Assembly: GCF_900590885.1 (NCBI RefSeq)
Contig: NZ_UUON01000050.1
Coordinates: 1 to 64,000, forward strand
Reading direction: 5' to 3'
Source: Pseudomonas viridiflava
GTDB taxonomy: Bacteria; Pseudomonadota; Gammaproteobacteria; Pseudomonadales; Pseudomonadaceae
DNA length: 64,000 nt
The position numbers were made by a program, and so were the translations under genes. Positions 32,462 to 41,047 of this stretch are shown one piece after another (within the stretch, counting starts at the first letter, position 1; the number at the start of each line of letters is the position of its first letter). The notes beneath the pieces were generated by a model. That model was not told the origin of the DNA. It worked only from the letters and a program-made list of their open reading frames with translations, and ran no database searches.

Positions 32462-34534
32462 TTACGCCGCCTGCACCTGGTTGCGCCCTGCGGCCTTGGC
32501 CCGATATAACGCCGCATCTGCGCGCTTAAGCGCCAAGTCACTGCGCTCGCCAGGCTGGAACTGCGCCACGCCCATGGAAACCGTGATCGTCACCGGCTCA
32601 CCCTTGAAGTGAAACGGGCACCCTTCAATCGCCGTGCGCAGCGCGTCGCCCGCCGCCAGGGCCTCCGTCAGGGATGAGTTGGGCATCAACAGCACAAATT
32701 CTTCACCACCAAAGCGCGCGATAAAGTCGTTCGGCCGCAGGCGCTTGCGCAGCACGTTGGCGATGATTTTCAACACCTTGTCGCCGGCGAGGTGGCCGTA
32801 GCCATCGTTGATGCGCTTGAAGTGGTCCAGGTCCAGCATCGCCAGCGACAGGCTGTTGCCGCGCTGGTGCCAGAGGTTGACCTCCTGGTCGAGGCGCTCG
32901 CTCCAGGCCGCGCGATTGGGCAGGCCGGTCAGCGGGTCGATCAGGGCTTTCTGGCGTTGCACCTCGAGGTGTTCGCGATAGCCTTGGGCCTCTTGCTCCA
33001 TATGGGCGACGCGCTCGGCCAGGCCTTTCAGGCGCGCGGCCACTTCCTGCTCGCGCTGGTCACGCTGGTGCTGGTGCTCGTCCATGGTGCCGAGCAAGCC
33101 TTCGAGATGGCTCTCCAGCACATGCTTGAGGCTGTCCAGATCGGCGGCTTCCTGCACGCTGCTTTGCAGGCCATCGACCTGTTCGCGGATCTGCGTGTCC
33201 AGCTCCCGCGCCGCTGAGCTGCTGTCGGCGTGGCCGTCGCTGGCGACCTGCAAGTGCCCCTGGAAGGCTTCGAGGCGTTCGTTGAGCTGCTTGAGATAGG
33301 CCTCGAACTCATGCTGGCCGCTGTCGGTGATCGCCAGCATCAGCACCGCCAGATCATCGAGGATCGGCAGCAGCTCATACCAATTCAAGCCATGGGCCAG
33401 GCGCTCGCGCATGGCTTCGGCCTGAGGGCGGTGGCGCTCGGGCAGGGACAGCTCTTCCAGCAGGCCGAGCAGGGTGTCTTCGATGTGCTTGGCCACGGAG
33501 CTGTAGGACGGCTCCGGCGAATCCGGCAGGGAGTAGGGGCCGTCCGATTGCAGCTCGTCCGGGTCGGACTCCTCGGTTTCCAGCACCGGCGGGAGCGACA
33601 GACTGCCGATAAGCGTCTCATCGGGCGCTTCGACCTGAACCGGTGGCGTTTCGATAAAGGCGGCGAGGGCGCTTTCGGCAGCAGGCTCCTCTAGCTGAGG
33701 TTCGGGCACCTTGGGCTCGACAGGCGCGACCGACACTTCAACGGGCGCCGCTTGCACCGGGGCTTCGTAGACAAACGTCTCGCCGGCGGCCTCTGCAGGC
33801 CTTGCTGGCACTGCGGGCTCGGGCTGCGGCGCAACCGGATCCTGTGCCTGCGGCGCAAAGGCGCGCAAGGCCTGGGTGAGTTCCTGGGATTGCTCGGGTT
33901 CCTGGGGCTCCGCCGCCGGCTTGGGCGCGGCAGGTGCAGCAGGTGCAGCAGGTGCAGCAGGTGCAGCAGATGCAGGCTCACCAGCTACCGTCTCGTTCGC
34001 AACGTCCTTGGTACCAAACAGACGTTGCAACAAGCCCGGTCCAGGGCGCGGGGTTTCGCCGTCCGGCTCGAGGTTATCCAGGGCCTGGCCTTGCAGGCCG
34101 CTCAATTCGCTGAGCAGCAGCGGGATCTCACGGGCCTGGCTGACGCGCCCGTCCAGTTGCTTGGCAAAGGTTTTCAGCGGGCGCGCAACCTCACGCGGCA
34201 ACGGTAGCTTTTGGAGCTGGGTTACCAGCGAGGTCAACGCGGTGCTGATCTGCTCCACCCGGGTTTCGCGGCGCTGCTCGGAATCGAGCACGGCTTTTTC
34301 AAGGCGCGGCAGCAAGGCGGCGAGGGCTGCGTCCATGTCGTCCGTGCGGACCACATCGCGCATTTCCTTCATGCATTGGTCGACCGCGCGGTCGGTCCCT
34401 TCAGCCGCCAGCGTGCTGCGCACCAGCCCTCGGCGCAGCAGGTCGAGGCGGGCGGCCCAGCGGCGTTCGAGCTTTTCTTGTTGCTCGATGCTTTTAAGGT
34501 ATTTTTCTTTCCAGCGCTGGGCGTCGTCGCTCAT
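32462..34534 (-). CDS. dgcH: GGDEF diguanylate cyclase
   Basis: A 690-aa protein that probably makes cyclic di-GMP. The C-terminal GGDEF domain (about residues 525-690) has DPLTGLPNRAAW, DLDHFKRINDGYGHLAGDKV and an intact active-site FGGEEFVLLMP (about 607). The N-terminal half is helical; a Pro/Ala/Glu-rich linker spans about residues 170-340 and includes a perfect PAA tandem repeat. A coiled-coil-like segment precedes GGDEF. It overlaps the upstream nuclease gene by four bases. The corresponding P. aeruginosa gene, in the same order, is dgcH. Confidence 0.88.
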   Translation of the reverse strand: MSDDAQRWKEKYLKSIEQQEKLERRWAARLDLLRRGLVRSTLAAEGTDRAVDQCMKEMRDVVRTDDMDAALAALLPRLEKAVLDSEQRRETRVEQISTALTSLVTQLQKLPLPREVARPLKTFAKQLDGRVSQAREIPLLLSELSGLQGQALDNLEPDGETPRPGPGLLQRLFGTKDVANETVAGEPASAAPAAPAAPAAPAAPKPAAEPQEPEQSQELTQALRAFAPQAQDPVAPQPEPAVPARPAEAAGETFVYEAPVQAAPVEVSVAPVEPKVPEPQLEEPAAESALAAFIETPPVQVEAPDETLIGSLSLPPVLETEESDPDELQSDGPYSLPDSPEPSYSSVAKHIEDTLLGLLEELSLPERHRPQAEAMRERLAHGLNWYELLPILDDLAVLMLAITDSGQHEFEAYLKQLNERLEAFQGHLQVASDGHADSSSAARELDTQIREQVDGLQSSVQEAADLDSLKHVLESHLEGLLGTMDEHQHQRDQREQEVAARLKGLAERVAHMEQEAQGYREHLEVQRQKALIDPLTGLPNRAAWSERLDQEVNLWHQRGNSLSLAMLDLDHFKRINDGYGHLAGDKVLKIIANVLRKRLRPNDFIARFGGEEFVLLMPNSSLTEALAAGDALRTAIEGCPFHFKGEPVTITVSMGVAQFQPGERSDLALKRADAALYRAKAAGRNQVQAA
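33930..33974. repeat. 9-bp tandem repeat (5 units) inside dgcH
   Basis: Four identical GCAGGTGCA units followed by GCAGATGCA. On the coding strand they encode alternating PAA/SAA triplets in the linker of the cyclase. Because each unit is 9 bp, slippage changes linker length without a frameshift. Confidence 0.9.
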
Positions 34535-35409
34535 GCAAGGGGTCCGCGAGGGCCTGGGCTCAACGCGGGCAATGCATCAGCCGTGAGCGAACCCGGCAGA
34601 CGAATCTCTACCGCGACCGGCAGGTGATCGGAAATGGGCTGCGCCAGCACCTGCACACTTTCCAGCGTGAGGGTTGGACTGAGCAGGATATGGTCAAGAC
34701 AGCGCTGCGGGCGCCAGCTGGGAAACGTGGCTTCGACTTGCGGCGCCAGTAGCCCAAGGTCCCGCAACGGCGAATTCAGTAGCAGGTCGTTGGCATGGGT
34801 GTTCATGTCACCCATCAACACCTGGTGTTTGTAATTGCCGATCAGCTCGCGGATATAGGCCAGTTGCATGGTGCGGGTGCGTGCACCCAGCGCCAGGTGC
34901 ATCATCACTACCACCAAGGCCTCAGGGCCTTCGCCAAAGCGTACGAGGATCGCCCCCCGACCCTTGGGGCCGGGCAATGGGTGATCTTCGATAACGGAGG
35001 GCTTCAAGCGGCTGAGCACGCCATTGCTGTGCTGCGCCAGGCGCCCGAGGTTGCGATTGAGCTGCTGATACCAGTAGGGGAACGCGCCGAGCTGGGCCAG
35101 GTGTTCCACCTGGTTGATATAGCCGGAGCGCAGGCTGCCGCCGTCGGCTTCCTGCAGGGCGACCAGGTCGAAGTCATTCAACAGGTCGCCGATTTTCTGC
35201 AGGTTGCCAGCCCGCCCGTTGTGAGGCAGCAAGTGCTGCCAACCACGGGTGAGGTAGTGCCGGTATTTCTCGGTACTGTTGCCCACCTGGATATTGAAGC
35301 TGAGCAGGCGCAGGCGGTTGTCTGCCGGCAGGCCTGTGGATTCCAGGTGATGTTCGTTGACCTGCGGGTCATGCAGGCCAACGACGCGTTCGGTACCCCA
35401 GCGGCGCAT
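34531..35409 (-). CDS. Endonuclease/exonuclease/phosphatase family protein
   Basis: A 292-aa EEP-fold metal-dependent hydrolase. Motifs seen are LRLLSFNIQVG (Asn), DLVALQEADGG (metal-binding Glu), MMHLALGARTRTMQLAYI, VLMGDMNTHANDLL (Asp/Asn) and ISDHLPVAVEIRLP (catalytic Asp-His). No signal peptide is present, so it is cytoplasmic. The substrate may be DNA, a phospholipid or a phosphoester; sequence does not say. It lies between dsbA and dgcH on the same strand, overlaps dgcH (ATGA) and starts 10 nt after the dsbA stop. Confidence 0.87.
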   Translation of the reverse strand: MRRWGTERVVGLHDPQVNEHHLESTGLPADNRLRLLSFNIQVGNSTEKYRHYLTRGWQHLLPHNGRAGNLQKIGDLLNDFDLVALQEADGGSLRSGYINQVEHLAQLGAFPYWYQQLNRNLGRLAQHSNGVLSRLKPSVIEDHPLPGPKGRGAILVRFGEGPEALVVVMMHLALGARTRTMQLAYIRELIGNYKHQVLMGDMNTHANDLLLNSPLRDLGLLAPQVEATFPSWRPQRCLDHILLSPTLTLESVQVLAQPISDHLPVAVEIRLPGSLTADALPALSPGPRGPLA

Positions 35410-35419
35410 GGCGGGCCCC

Positions 35420-36055
35420 TTACTTGGCTGCGCGCTCTTTGGCGATCAGCTGGTCGGCAACGTTGAGGGTCGCTTCAGGACCACCGGTGCTGCCCAGGTC
35501 GAAACGGTATTTGCCGTTGACGATCATGGTCGGTACGCCTTGCACACCATACTTCTGCGCGAGTTCCTTGGCCTGTTTGATCTGGCCCTGGATGGCGAAG
35601 GAGTTGAAGGTGGCCAGGAACTTGTCCTTGTCGACACCCTGGGTGGCAACGAAGTCAGCCATTTCGTCCGGCTTGGTCAGGCGCTTGCCTTGTTTTTGGA
35701 TCGCGTCGAATACCGCGTTGTGAACCTTGTGCTCCACGCCCATGGCTTCCAGGGTCAGGAACAGCTGGCCGTGGGCATCCCAAGGGCCGCCGAACATGGC
35801 CGGGATGCGCTTGAAGTTGACGTCGGACGGGAGTTTCTCAACCCATGGGTTGATAGTCGGTTCAAAAGCGTAGCAATGCGGGCAGCCATACCAGAACAGC
35901 TCCACCACTTCGATCTTGCCGGGTACCGACACGGGTACAGGGTTGGCCAATTCAACGTAGGTTTTACCGGCTTCAAGCGGCACGTCGGCAGCTTGTGCGG
36001 TCATGCCGAAGAGGCTGGCAGTGACGAGAGCGGCGCTGAGGATCAGATTACGCAT
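35420..36055 (-). CDS. dsbA: Thiol:disulfide interchange protein DsbA
   Basis: A 211-aa periplasmic oxidase that introduces disulphide bonds into exported proteins. The signal peptide ends near TAQA (residue 22), and the thioredoxin-like active site is WYGCPHCYAF with Cys 58 and Cys 61. The cis-Pro loop GVQGVPTMIVNGKY is present. CAGGAG precedes the ATG. It is the first gene of the dsbA-nuclease-dgcH series and follows the terminator of the cytochrome c4 gene. Confidence 0.95.
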   Translation of the reverse strand: MRNLILSAALVTASLFGMTAQAADVPLEAGKTYVELANPVPVSVPGKIEVVELFWYGCPHCYAFEPTINPWVEKLPSDVNFKRIPAMFGGPWDAHGQLFLTLEAMGVEHKVHNAVFDAIQKQGKRLTKPDEMADFVATQGVDKDKFLATFNSFAIQGQIKQAKELAQKYGVQGVPTMIVNGKYRFDLGSTGGPEATLNVADQLIAKERAAK

Positions 36056-36150
36056 GCTTTACTCCTGGACAAATAAAGTCGCCTCACGCGACCTTTAGGT
36101 GTGACAGGTCTACGCGGGCATGAGTTCGTTAGTGTAACGGCACCGGCCAC

Positions 36151-36179
36151 AAAAAAGGGCGGCCTAAGCCACCCTTTTT
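36151..36179 (-). terminator. Terminator after the cytochrome c4 gene
   Basis: On the minus strand AAAAAGGGTGGC pairs with GCCGCCCTTTTT around TTAG (one G-U), ending in six Ts. It lies about 45 nt after the cytochrome c4 stop. Confidence 0.85.
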
Positions 36180-36224
36180 ATGCTTGCATCACGGGATTAA
36201 TCGAGTGTTAACGTTGCCTGCACC

Positions 36225-36836
36225 TCAGTGCAGGCCCTGGATGTAACTGGAGACCGCCGCAATGTCTTCATCACTCAGCTTGCGGGCGATAGTGCGCATG
36301 ATCGCCGCGTCGCCATCGTTTGCTCGCCCCGCCTCTTCCTTGCGGAAATCGGTCAGCTGCTTGGCGATGTAGGTCGCGTGCTGACCACTCAGATGCGGGA
36401 AGCCGGCGGCGGCTATACCCGCGCCATTGGGCGAATGGCAGCCGATGCAGGAAGGCAGACCTTTTTCCAGATCGCCGCCGCGGAACAGTTTCTCACCACG
36501 GGCCACCAGTTTCGGATCAGCAGCTCCCACACTGCCTTTCTGGCTGGCAAAATACGCCGCGATGTCTGCCAGGTCCTGGTCGCTTAGGTTGGTCAGCAAG
36601 CCGGTCATTTCCAGTACCGTGCGTTTGCCGTCCTTGATGTCGTGCATCTGCTTGGTCAGGTAACGTTCACCCTGGCCCGCCAGTTTGGGGAAGTTCGGTG
36701 CCGGGCTGTTACCGTCCGGTCCGTGGCAAGCACCACATACGGCGGCTTTCGCCTGACCCGCTGTAGCGTCGCCTGCAGCATGGGCAACACCGGTGATGCC
36801 CAAGGTCAACAGCAGACTCACGATCAGTTTGTTCAT
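36225..36836 (-). CDS. cc4: Cytochrome c4 (dihaem)
   Basis: A 203-aa periplasmic dihaem cytochrome. A signal peptide (MNKLIVSLLLTLGITGVAHA) is followed by two homologous domains with haem motifs CGACH (Cys 34-His 38) and CIGCH (Cys 130-His 134). Cytochrome c4 carries electrons to terminal oxidases. The GGEKLF-type linker and LADIAAYFASQK/IAAVSSYIQGLH ends of each half match the family. It lies downstream of a decayed cytochrome c5 gene on the same strand. Confidence 0.94.
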   Translation of the reverse strand: MNKLIVSLLLTLGITGVAHAAGDATAGQAKAAVCGACHGPDGNSPAPNFPKLAGQGERYLTKQMHDIKDGKRTVLEMTGLLTNLSDQDLADIAAYFASQKGSVGAADPKLVARGEKLFRGGDLEKGLPSCIGCHSPNGAGIAAAGFPHLSGQHATYIAKQLTDFRKEEAGRANDGDAAIMRTIARKLSDEDIAAVSSYIQGLH

Positions 36837-36869
36837 CAGCTAATCCAACTACGGCTAAGGGTTTAAGAG

Positions 36870-37079
36870 TTATCTACCGGGTTTACTCACCATCAACTCG
36901 TTGATGGCCTGGTAATCCTCAGTACTGCAGTCCATGCACAAACCACGCGGCGGCATTGCCTTGAAACCCTGGGTCACGTGTTGCATCAGTGTGGCCACGT
37001 AAACTCGGTTGTACAGCGCTCCCGTATCCTGTGTAGCCTGAGCGCCGAAAAGCCGGACCAGGACACCAAAAGCGCGCAA
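36870..37079 (-). pseudogene. Cytochrome c5-like remnant lacking the haem-binding motif
   Basis: The 69-aa frame ends like cytochrome c5 (FKAMPPRGLCMDCSTEDYQA, then INELM), and QATQDTGALYNR resembles the mature N-terminus of such cytochromes. The segment between them, which should hold CxxCH and about 40 residues, is missing: ALYNR runs directly into VYVATLMQHVTQGF. The only start is a TTG, and the signal peptide is not recognisable. Gene order (next to cytochrome c4 and engB) matches the cytochrome present in P. aeruginosa. Most likely an internal deletion has inactivated it. Confidence 0.65.
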
Positions 37080-37283
37080 CCTTCAGGTCATACATCGACC
37101 TTTTCAGGGTTTGAGAGCGTTTTGCGTTCTAATGCGCAATAAAGGTCTTTCGCTCCCGTGAACTTCATCCTTCGCTGGGACAAAGCACACACAAAATCTG
37201 CGGCATTATATACTGGCGCTACTGAAACGGAAACGACACCGCTTGCCGCACCCTTTCTCGGCACCGCCCACATCGGAAATCTC

Positions 37284-37925
37284 ATGCAACTCAAGAATCC
37301 CATCCTCGGCCTGTGCCAACAGTCCACCTTCATACTCAGCGCCGCCAAAGTTGACCAATGCCCCGATGACGAAGGCTTTGAAGTCGCCTTTGCCGGCCGT
37401 TCCAACGCCGGTAAGTCCAGCGCGCTGAACACCCTGACCCACGCCAGCCTGGCGCGCACCTCGAAAACCCCGGGCCGCACGCAACTTCTCAATTTCTTCA
37501 AGCTAGACGATGATCGGCGTCTGGTCGACCTGCCGGGCTACGGTTATGCAAAAGTACCTATCCCGTTGAAGCTCCACTGGCAGCGTCACCTGGAGGCTTA
37601 CCTGGGTGGCCGCGAGAGTTTGAAGGGTTTGATTCTGATGATGGACATCCGCCATCCGATGACCGACTTCGACCTGTTGATGCTCGACTGGGCCGTCGCC
37701 AGCGGCATGCCCATGCATATCCTGCTGACCAAGGCCGACAAGCTCACCTACGGCGCAGCCAAGAACACCCTGCTCAAGGTGCAGTCTGAAATCCGTAAGG
37801 GTTGGGGCGATGCAATCACCATCCAGCTGTTCTCGGCGCCCAAGCGCATGGGCCTGGAAGACGCTTACACCGTACTGGCGGGCTGGATGGAATTGGCGGA
37901 CAAGGGCGCGGAAATCGCCGAGTAA
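37284..37925 (+). CDS. engB: Ribosome biogenesis GTP-binding protein EngB (YihA/YsxC)
   Basis: A 213-aa GTPase needed for large-subunit assembly. G1 is GRSNAGKSS (residues 38-46), G3 DLPGYGYAKVP and G4 TKADK; the TSKTPGRTQLLNFF switch region is conserved. The start at 37284 (MQLKNPILGL) gives the usual length; an in-frame Met at 37158 adds 42 unrelated residues. It is convergent with the ErsA/polA side and is followed by a bidirectional terminator. Confidence 0.94.
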   Translation: MQLKNPILGLCQQSTFILSAAKVDQCPDDEGFEVAFAGRSNAGKSSALNTLTHASLARTSKTPGRTQLLNFFKLDDDRRLVDLPGYGYAKVPIPLKLHWQRHLEAYLGGRESLKGLILMMDIRHPMTDFDLLMLDWAVASGMPMHILLTKADKLTYGAAKNTLLKVQSEIRKGWGDAITIQLFSAPKRMGLEDAYTVLAGWMELADKGAEIAE

Positions 37926-37938
37926 CTTTTCTGCGGGC

Positions 37939-37982
37939 AAAAAAAACCCCGGACTTCTTATGGGGAGGGGAAGTTCGGGGTT
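37939..37982 (-). terminator. ErsA terminator, probably also ending engB transcripts
   Basis: A 13-bp stem with one G-U pair (plus-strand arms 37945-37957 and 37970-37982) has eight Ts on the minus strand. The plus-strand side follows engB by 19 nt but has only two Ts, so it is strong leftward and weak rightward. Confidence 0.85.
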
Positions 37983-38068
37983 CAAGTTCCGGACCGCTAG
38001 GGCGGGGTCCAGATATCTGCCAACACTTAACACAACATAGGAGCATTGAAGGGCTTCACCACCCATTC
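37939..38068 (-). ncRNA. ersA: Probable ErsA small regulatory RNA
   Basis: In P. aeruginosa the envelope-stress sRNA ErsA (about 130 nt, AlgU-dependent) lies between polA and engB. This gap has the same elements: a minus-strand AlgU-type promoter (38075-38103), a transcript of about 130 nt from near 38068, a C-rich loop (CTTCCCCTCCCC on the minus strand) suited to pair with Shine-Dalgarno sequences, and a terminator stem (AACCCCGAACTTC / GAAGTCCGGGGTT) ending in eight Ts at 37939-37946. The TSS is estimated from the promoter. Sequence identity to known ErsA could not be tested. Confidence 0.8.
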
Positions 38069-38074
38069 AGTAAC

Positions 38075-38103
38075 TCTGAGTAGCACTTCACGGGTTAAGT
38101 TCC
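38075..38103 (-). promoter_or_regulatory. AlgU (sigma22)-type promoter of ErsA
   Basis: On the minus strand GGAACTT (38097-38103) and TCAGA (38075-38079) are 17 bp apart, close to the sigma-E/AlgU consensus GAACTT-N16/17-TCtgA. It predicts a start near 38068. Confidence 0.75.
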
Positions 38104-38195
38104 GGCACGCTAAAAAAACTATTGGAAATAACTCACGGCAATTTCCGCACTAAAGCACTCTGCCACCACGCAAGGTGATGGCAAAGGCCCCGTAA

Positions 38196-40973
38196 TCAGT
38201 GCGCTTCGTCCCAGTTATCGCCCACGCCCACGTCTACCACCAGGGGCACATCCAGTTCAGCGGCCGCACTCATGTGCTCGCGAATCTTCTCGCTGACGAC
38301 CTCAATCAGATCCTCACGCACCTCAAGCACCAGTTCATCGTGCACCTGCAAGATGACCTTGGCATCCAGGCCCGACTCGGTCAGCCAGTTATCCACCCGC
38401 ACCATGGCCTTCTTGATGATATCCGCCGCCGTGCCTTGCATCGGCGCGTTGATCGCGGTGCGTTCTGCCGCCGCGCGCTCCTGAGGTTTGTTGGAGTTGA
38501 TATCCGGCAAATACAGGCGGCGACCGAAGAAGGTTTCGACATAACCCTGGTCCGCCGCTTGGCCACGGGTGCGCTCCATGTACTCACGCACGCCAGGGTA
38601 GCGGGCGAAGTACACGTCGATATAAGCCTTGGCAGTCTTGGTATCGACGCCAATGTCCTTGCCGAGCTTTTGCGCGCCCATGCCGTAGATCAGGCCAAAG
38701 TTGATCGCCTTGGCGCTGCGGCGCTGATTGGACGTCACCTCAGCCAACTCAACCTTGAACACTTCAGCCGCCGTGGCGGTGTGCACGTCGAGGTCGTTGC
38801 GGAAGGCGTTCATCAGCCCCTCGTCCTTGGACAAGTGCGCCATGATCCGCAGCTCGATCTGCGAATAGTCCGCCGCCAGCAATTTGTAGCCCTTGGGCGC
38901 CACGAATGCCTGGCGAATCCGCCGACCTTCGGCAGTGCGCACCGGAATGTTCTGCAGGTTCGGATCACTGGACGACAAGCGCCCGGTCGCCGCCACCGCC
39001 TGATGATAGGAGGTATGAACACGCCCGGTGCGCGGGTTGATCTGCTCCGGCAGGCGGTCGGTGTAGGTGCTTTTGAGCTTGCTCATGCTGCGGTACTGCA
39101 TCAGCACCTTGGGCAGCGGGTAATCATCTTCGGCCAGCTTGGCCAATACTTCTTCGGCGGTCGACGCCTGGCCTTTGCCCGTCTTCTTCAATACCGGCAA
39201 GCCGAGTTTTTCGTAGAGGATCGCGCCGAGTTGCTTGGGCGAACCCAGGTTGAATTCCTCACCGGCGATTTCGAAGGCCTGGCGTTCCAGCTCGACCATC
39301 TTGTTGCCCAGCTCGATGCTCTGCACGCCAAGCAACTGCGCATCCACCAAAGCGCCCTGGCGTTCGATACGCGCCAGCACCGGCACCAACGGGATCTCGA
39401 TGTCTGTCAGCACACTGGCCAGGCTCGGGATGGCTGCAAGCTGCGCAAACAAGGCCTGATGCAGGCGCAGGGTCACGTCGGCATCTTCCGCCGCATAGGG
39501 CCCGGCCTGTTCGAGCGGGATCTGGTCGAAGGTCAGCTGCTTGGCGCCTTTGCCGGCGATGTCCTGGAAGCTGACGGTGTCGTAGTCCAGGTACTTCTTG
39601 GCCAGGCTGTCCATGTCATGGCGGGTCGCGGTGGAGTTCAACACGTAGGACTCCAGCATCGTGTCGAACGCGATGCCGCGTACGGTGATGCCATTGGCCG
39701 GGTCGCCACCGATGGCGCAATTGGCCAGGATGTTCATGTCGAACTTGGCGTGCTGGCCCACCTTGAGCTTGGCCGGGTCTTCGAGCAGCGGCTTCAACGC
39801 CAGCAATACGGTGTCGCGGTCCAACTGCTGCGGCGCGCCGATGTAGGAATGGGTCAGCGGGATGTAGGCCGCTTCATGGGGCTGCACGGCGAAGGAAACC
39901 CCGACCAACTGCGCCTGCTGCGCATCGATGCCGGTGGTTTCGGTGTCGAACGCGAACAGCTTCGCGTCGCTGAGCTTCTTCAACCAGGCGTCGAATGTCG
40001 CCTGATCAAGGATCGTGGTGTAGGACGCTTCCACCGGCGCCGCAACCTCAACGACTTCATCAACAACCGGCGCCGCCTTGAGTTCGACACGCTTGGCATC
40101 GCGCTGAATCTCATCGATCCAGCTCTTGAACTCCAGCAGCGTGTACAGCTCCAGCAGCTTTTCGCGGTCCGGCTCGATCAGGTGCAGGTCGTCCAGGCCA
40201 ATGTCCAATGGCACATCGATTTTGATCGTCGCCAATTGGTAGGACAGGAACGCCATTTCCTTATGTTCTTCAAGCTTGGCCGGCAGCGTCTTGGCGCCGC
40301 GAATCGGCAGGGTTGGCACGATATCCAACTGCTCATACAGCTCTTTGAGGCCGCCATTCACGCCCACCAGCAAACCGGAAGCGGTCTTCGGACCAATGCC
40401 CGGAACGCCCGGAATGTTGTCGGACGAATCGCCCATCAACGCCAGATAGTCGATGATCTGCTCGGGAGCGACGCCAAATTTCTCCTTTACGCCCTCAATG
40501 TCCATCGCGCTACCGGTCATGGTGTTGACCAAGGTAATGTGCCCGTCGACCAGCTGCGCCATGTCCTTGTCACCGGTAGAAATCACCACTGGGCGGTCGG
40601 CGGCCGCGCTGCTGCGGGCCAGAGTGCCGATCACGTCATCGGCCTCGACGCCTTCGACGCACAGCAGCGGGAAGCCCAGCGCGATCACGCTCTGGTGCAG
40701 CGGCTCAATCTGCACGCGCATGTCATCGGGCATGCTTGGGCGGTTGGCCTTGTAGTCGGCGTACATGTCATCGCGAAAGGTCCCACCCTTGGCGTCGAAT
40801 ACCACGGCAAACGGGCTGTCCGGGTACTGCTTGCGCAGGCTTTTGAGCATGTTCAACACGCCCTTGACCGCACCGGTCGGCAGGCCTTTGGAGGTGGTCA
40901 GCGGTGGCAGCGCGTGGAAGGCGCGGTACAGGTAAGACGAACCGTCCACCAGGACGAGGGGCGCTTGGCTCAT
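38196..40973 (-). CDS. polA: DNA polymerase I
   Basis: A 925-aa polymerase with all three domains. The 5'-nuclease (residues 1-290) starts LVLVDGSSYLYRAFHALPP and has GVEADDVIGTLA and DSSDNIPGVPGIGPKTA; the 3'-5' exonuclease (about 320-510) has intact KLFAFDTETTGID; the polymerase has DYSQIELRIMAHLSKDEG (motif A), AINFGLIYGMGAQKL (motif B) and LQVHDELVLEV (motif C). The start MSQAPLV is preferred over a Met four codons earlier (40985). It is followed downstream, on the same strand, by the ErsA locus. Confidence 0.97.
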   Translation of the reverse strand: MSQAPLVLVDGSSYLYRAFHALPPLTTSKGLPTGAVKGVLNMLKSLRKQYPDSPFAVVFDAKGGTFRDDMYADYKANRPSMPDDMRVQIEPLHQSVIALGFPLLCVEGVEADDVIGTLARSSAAADRPVVISTGDKDMAQLVDGHITLVNTMTGSAMDIEGVKEKFGVAPEQIIDYLALMGDSSDNIPGVPGIGPKTASGLLVGVNGGLKELYEQLDIVPTLPIRGAKTLPAKLEEHKEMAFLSYQLATIKIDVPLDIGLDDLHLIEPDREKLLELYTLLEFKSWIDEIQRDAKRVELKAAPVVDEVVEVAAPVEASYTTILDQATFDAWLKKLSDAKLFAFDTETTGIDAQQAQLVGVSFAVQPHEAAYIPLTHSYIGAPQQLDRDTVLLALKPLLEDPAKLKVGQHAKFDMNILANCAIGGDPANGITVRGIAFDTMLESYVLNSTATRHDMDSLAKKYLDYDTVSFQDIAGKGAKQLTFDQIPLEQAGPYAAEDADVTLRLHQALFAQLAAIPSLASVLTDIEIPLVPVLARIERQGALVDAQLLGVQSIELGNKMVELERQAFEIAGEEFNLGSPKQLGAILYEKLGLPVLKKTGKGQASTAEEVLAKLAEDDYPLPKVLMQYRSMSKLKSTYTDRLPEQINPRTGRVHTSYHQAVAATGRLSSSDPNLQNIPVRTAEGRRIRQAFVAPKGYKLLAADYSQIELRIMAHLSKDEGLMNAFRNDLDVHTATAAEVFKVELAEVTSNQRRSAKAINFGLIYGMGAQKLGKDIGVDTKTAKAYIDVYFARYPGVREYMERTRGQAADQGYVETFFGRRLYLPDINSNKPQERAAAERTAINAPMQGTAADIIKKAMVRVDNWLTESGLDAKVILQVHDELVLEVREDLIEVVSEKIREHMSAAAELDVPLVVDVGVGDNWDEAH

Positions 40974-41047
40974 GAGCAGGATCAACCTTTTCGGCGGGTC
41001 AGGCGCTAGAATAGCCGGACCAATGAAAACAAAGGGACAAGGTTATC

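Noticed and set aside
33930..33974. Possible CRISPR array
   Set aside because: The repeats are 9-bp units without spacers inside a coding linker; no CRISPR array or cas gene was found anywhere in the window.
38199..41009. A 936-codon open frame antisense to polA
   Set aside because: It mirrors polA almost exactly, a common effect of high-GC codon use; its product has no recognisable motifs, while polA shows all expected ones.
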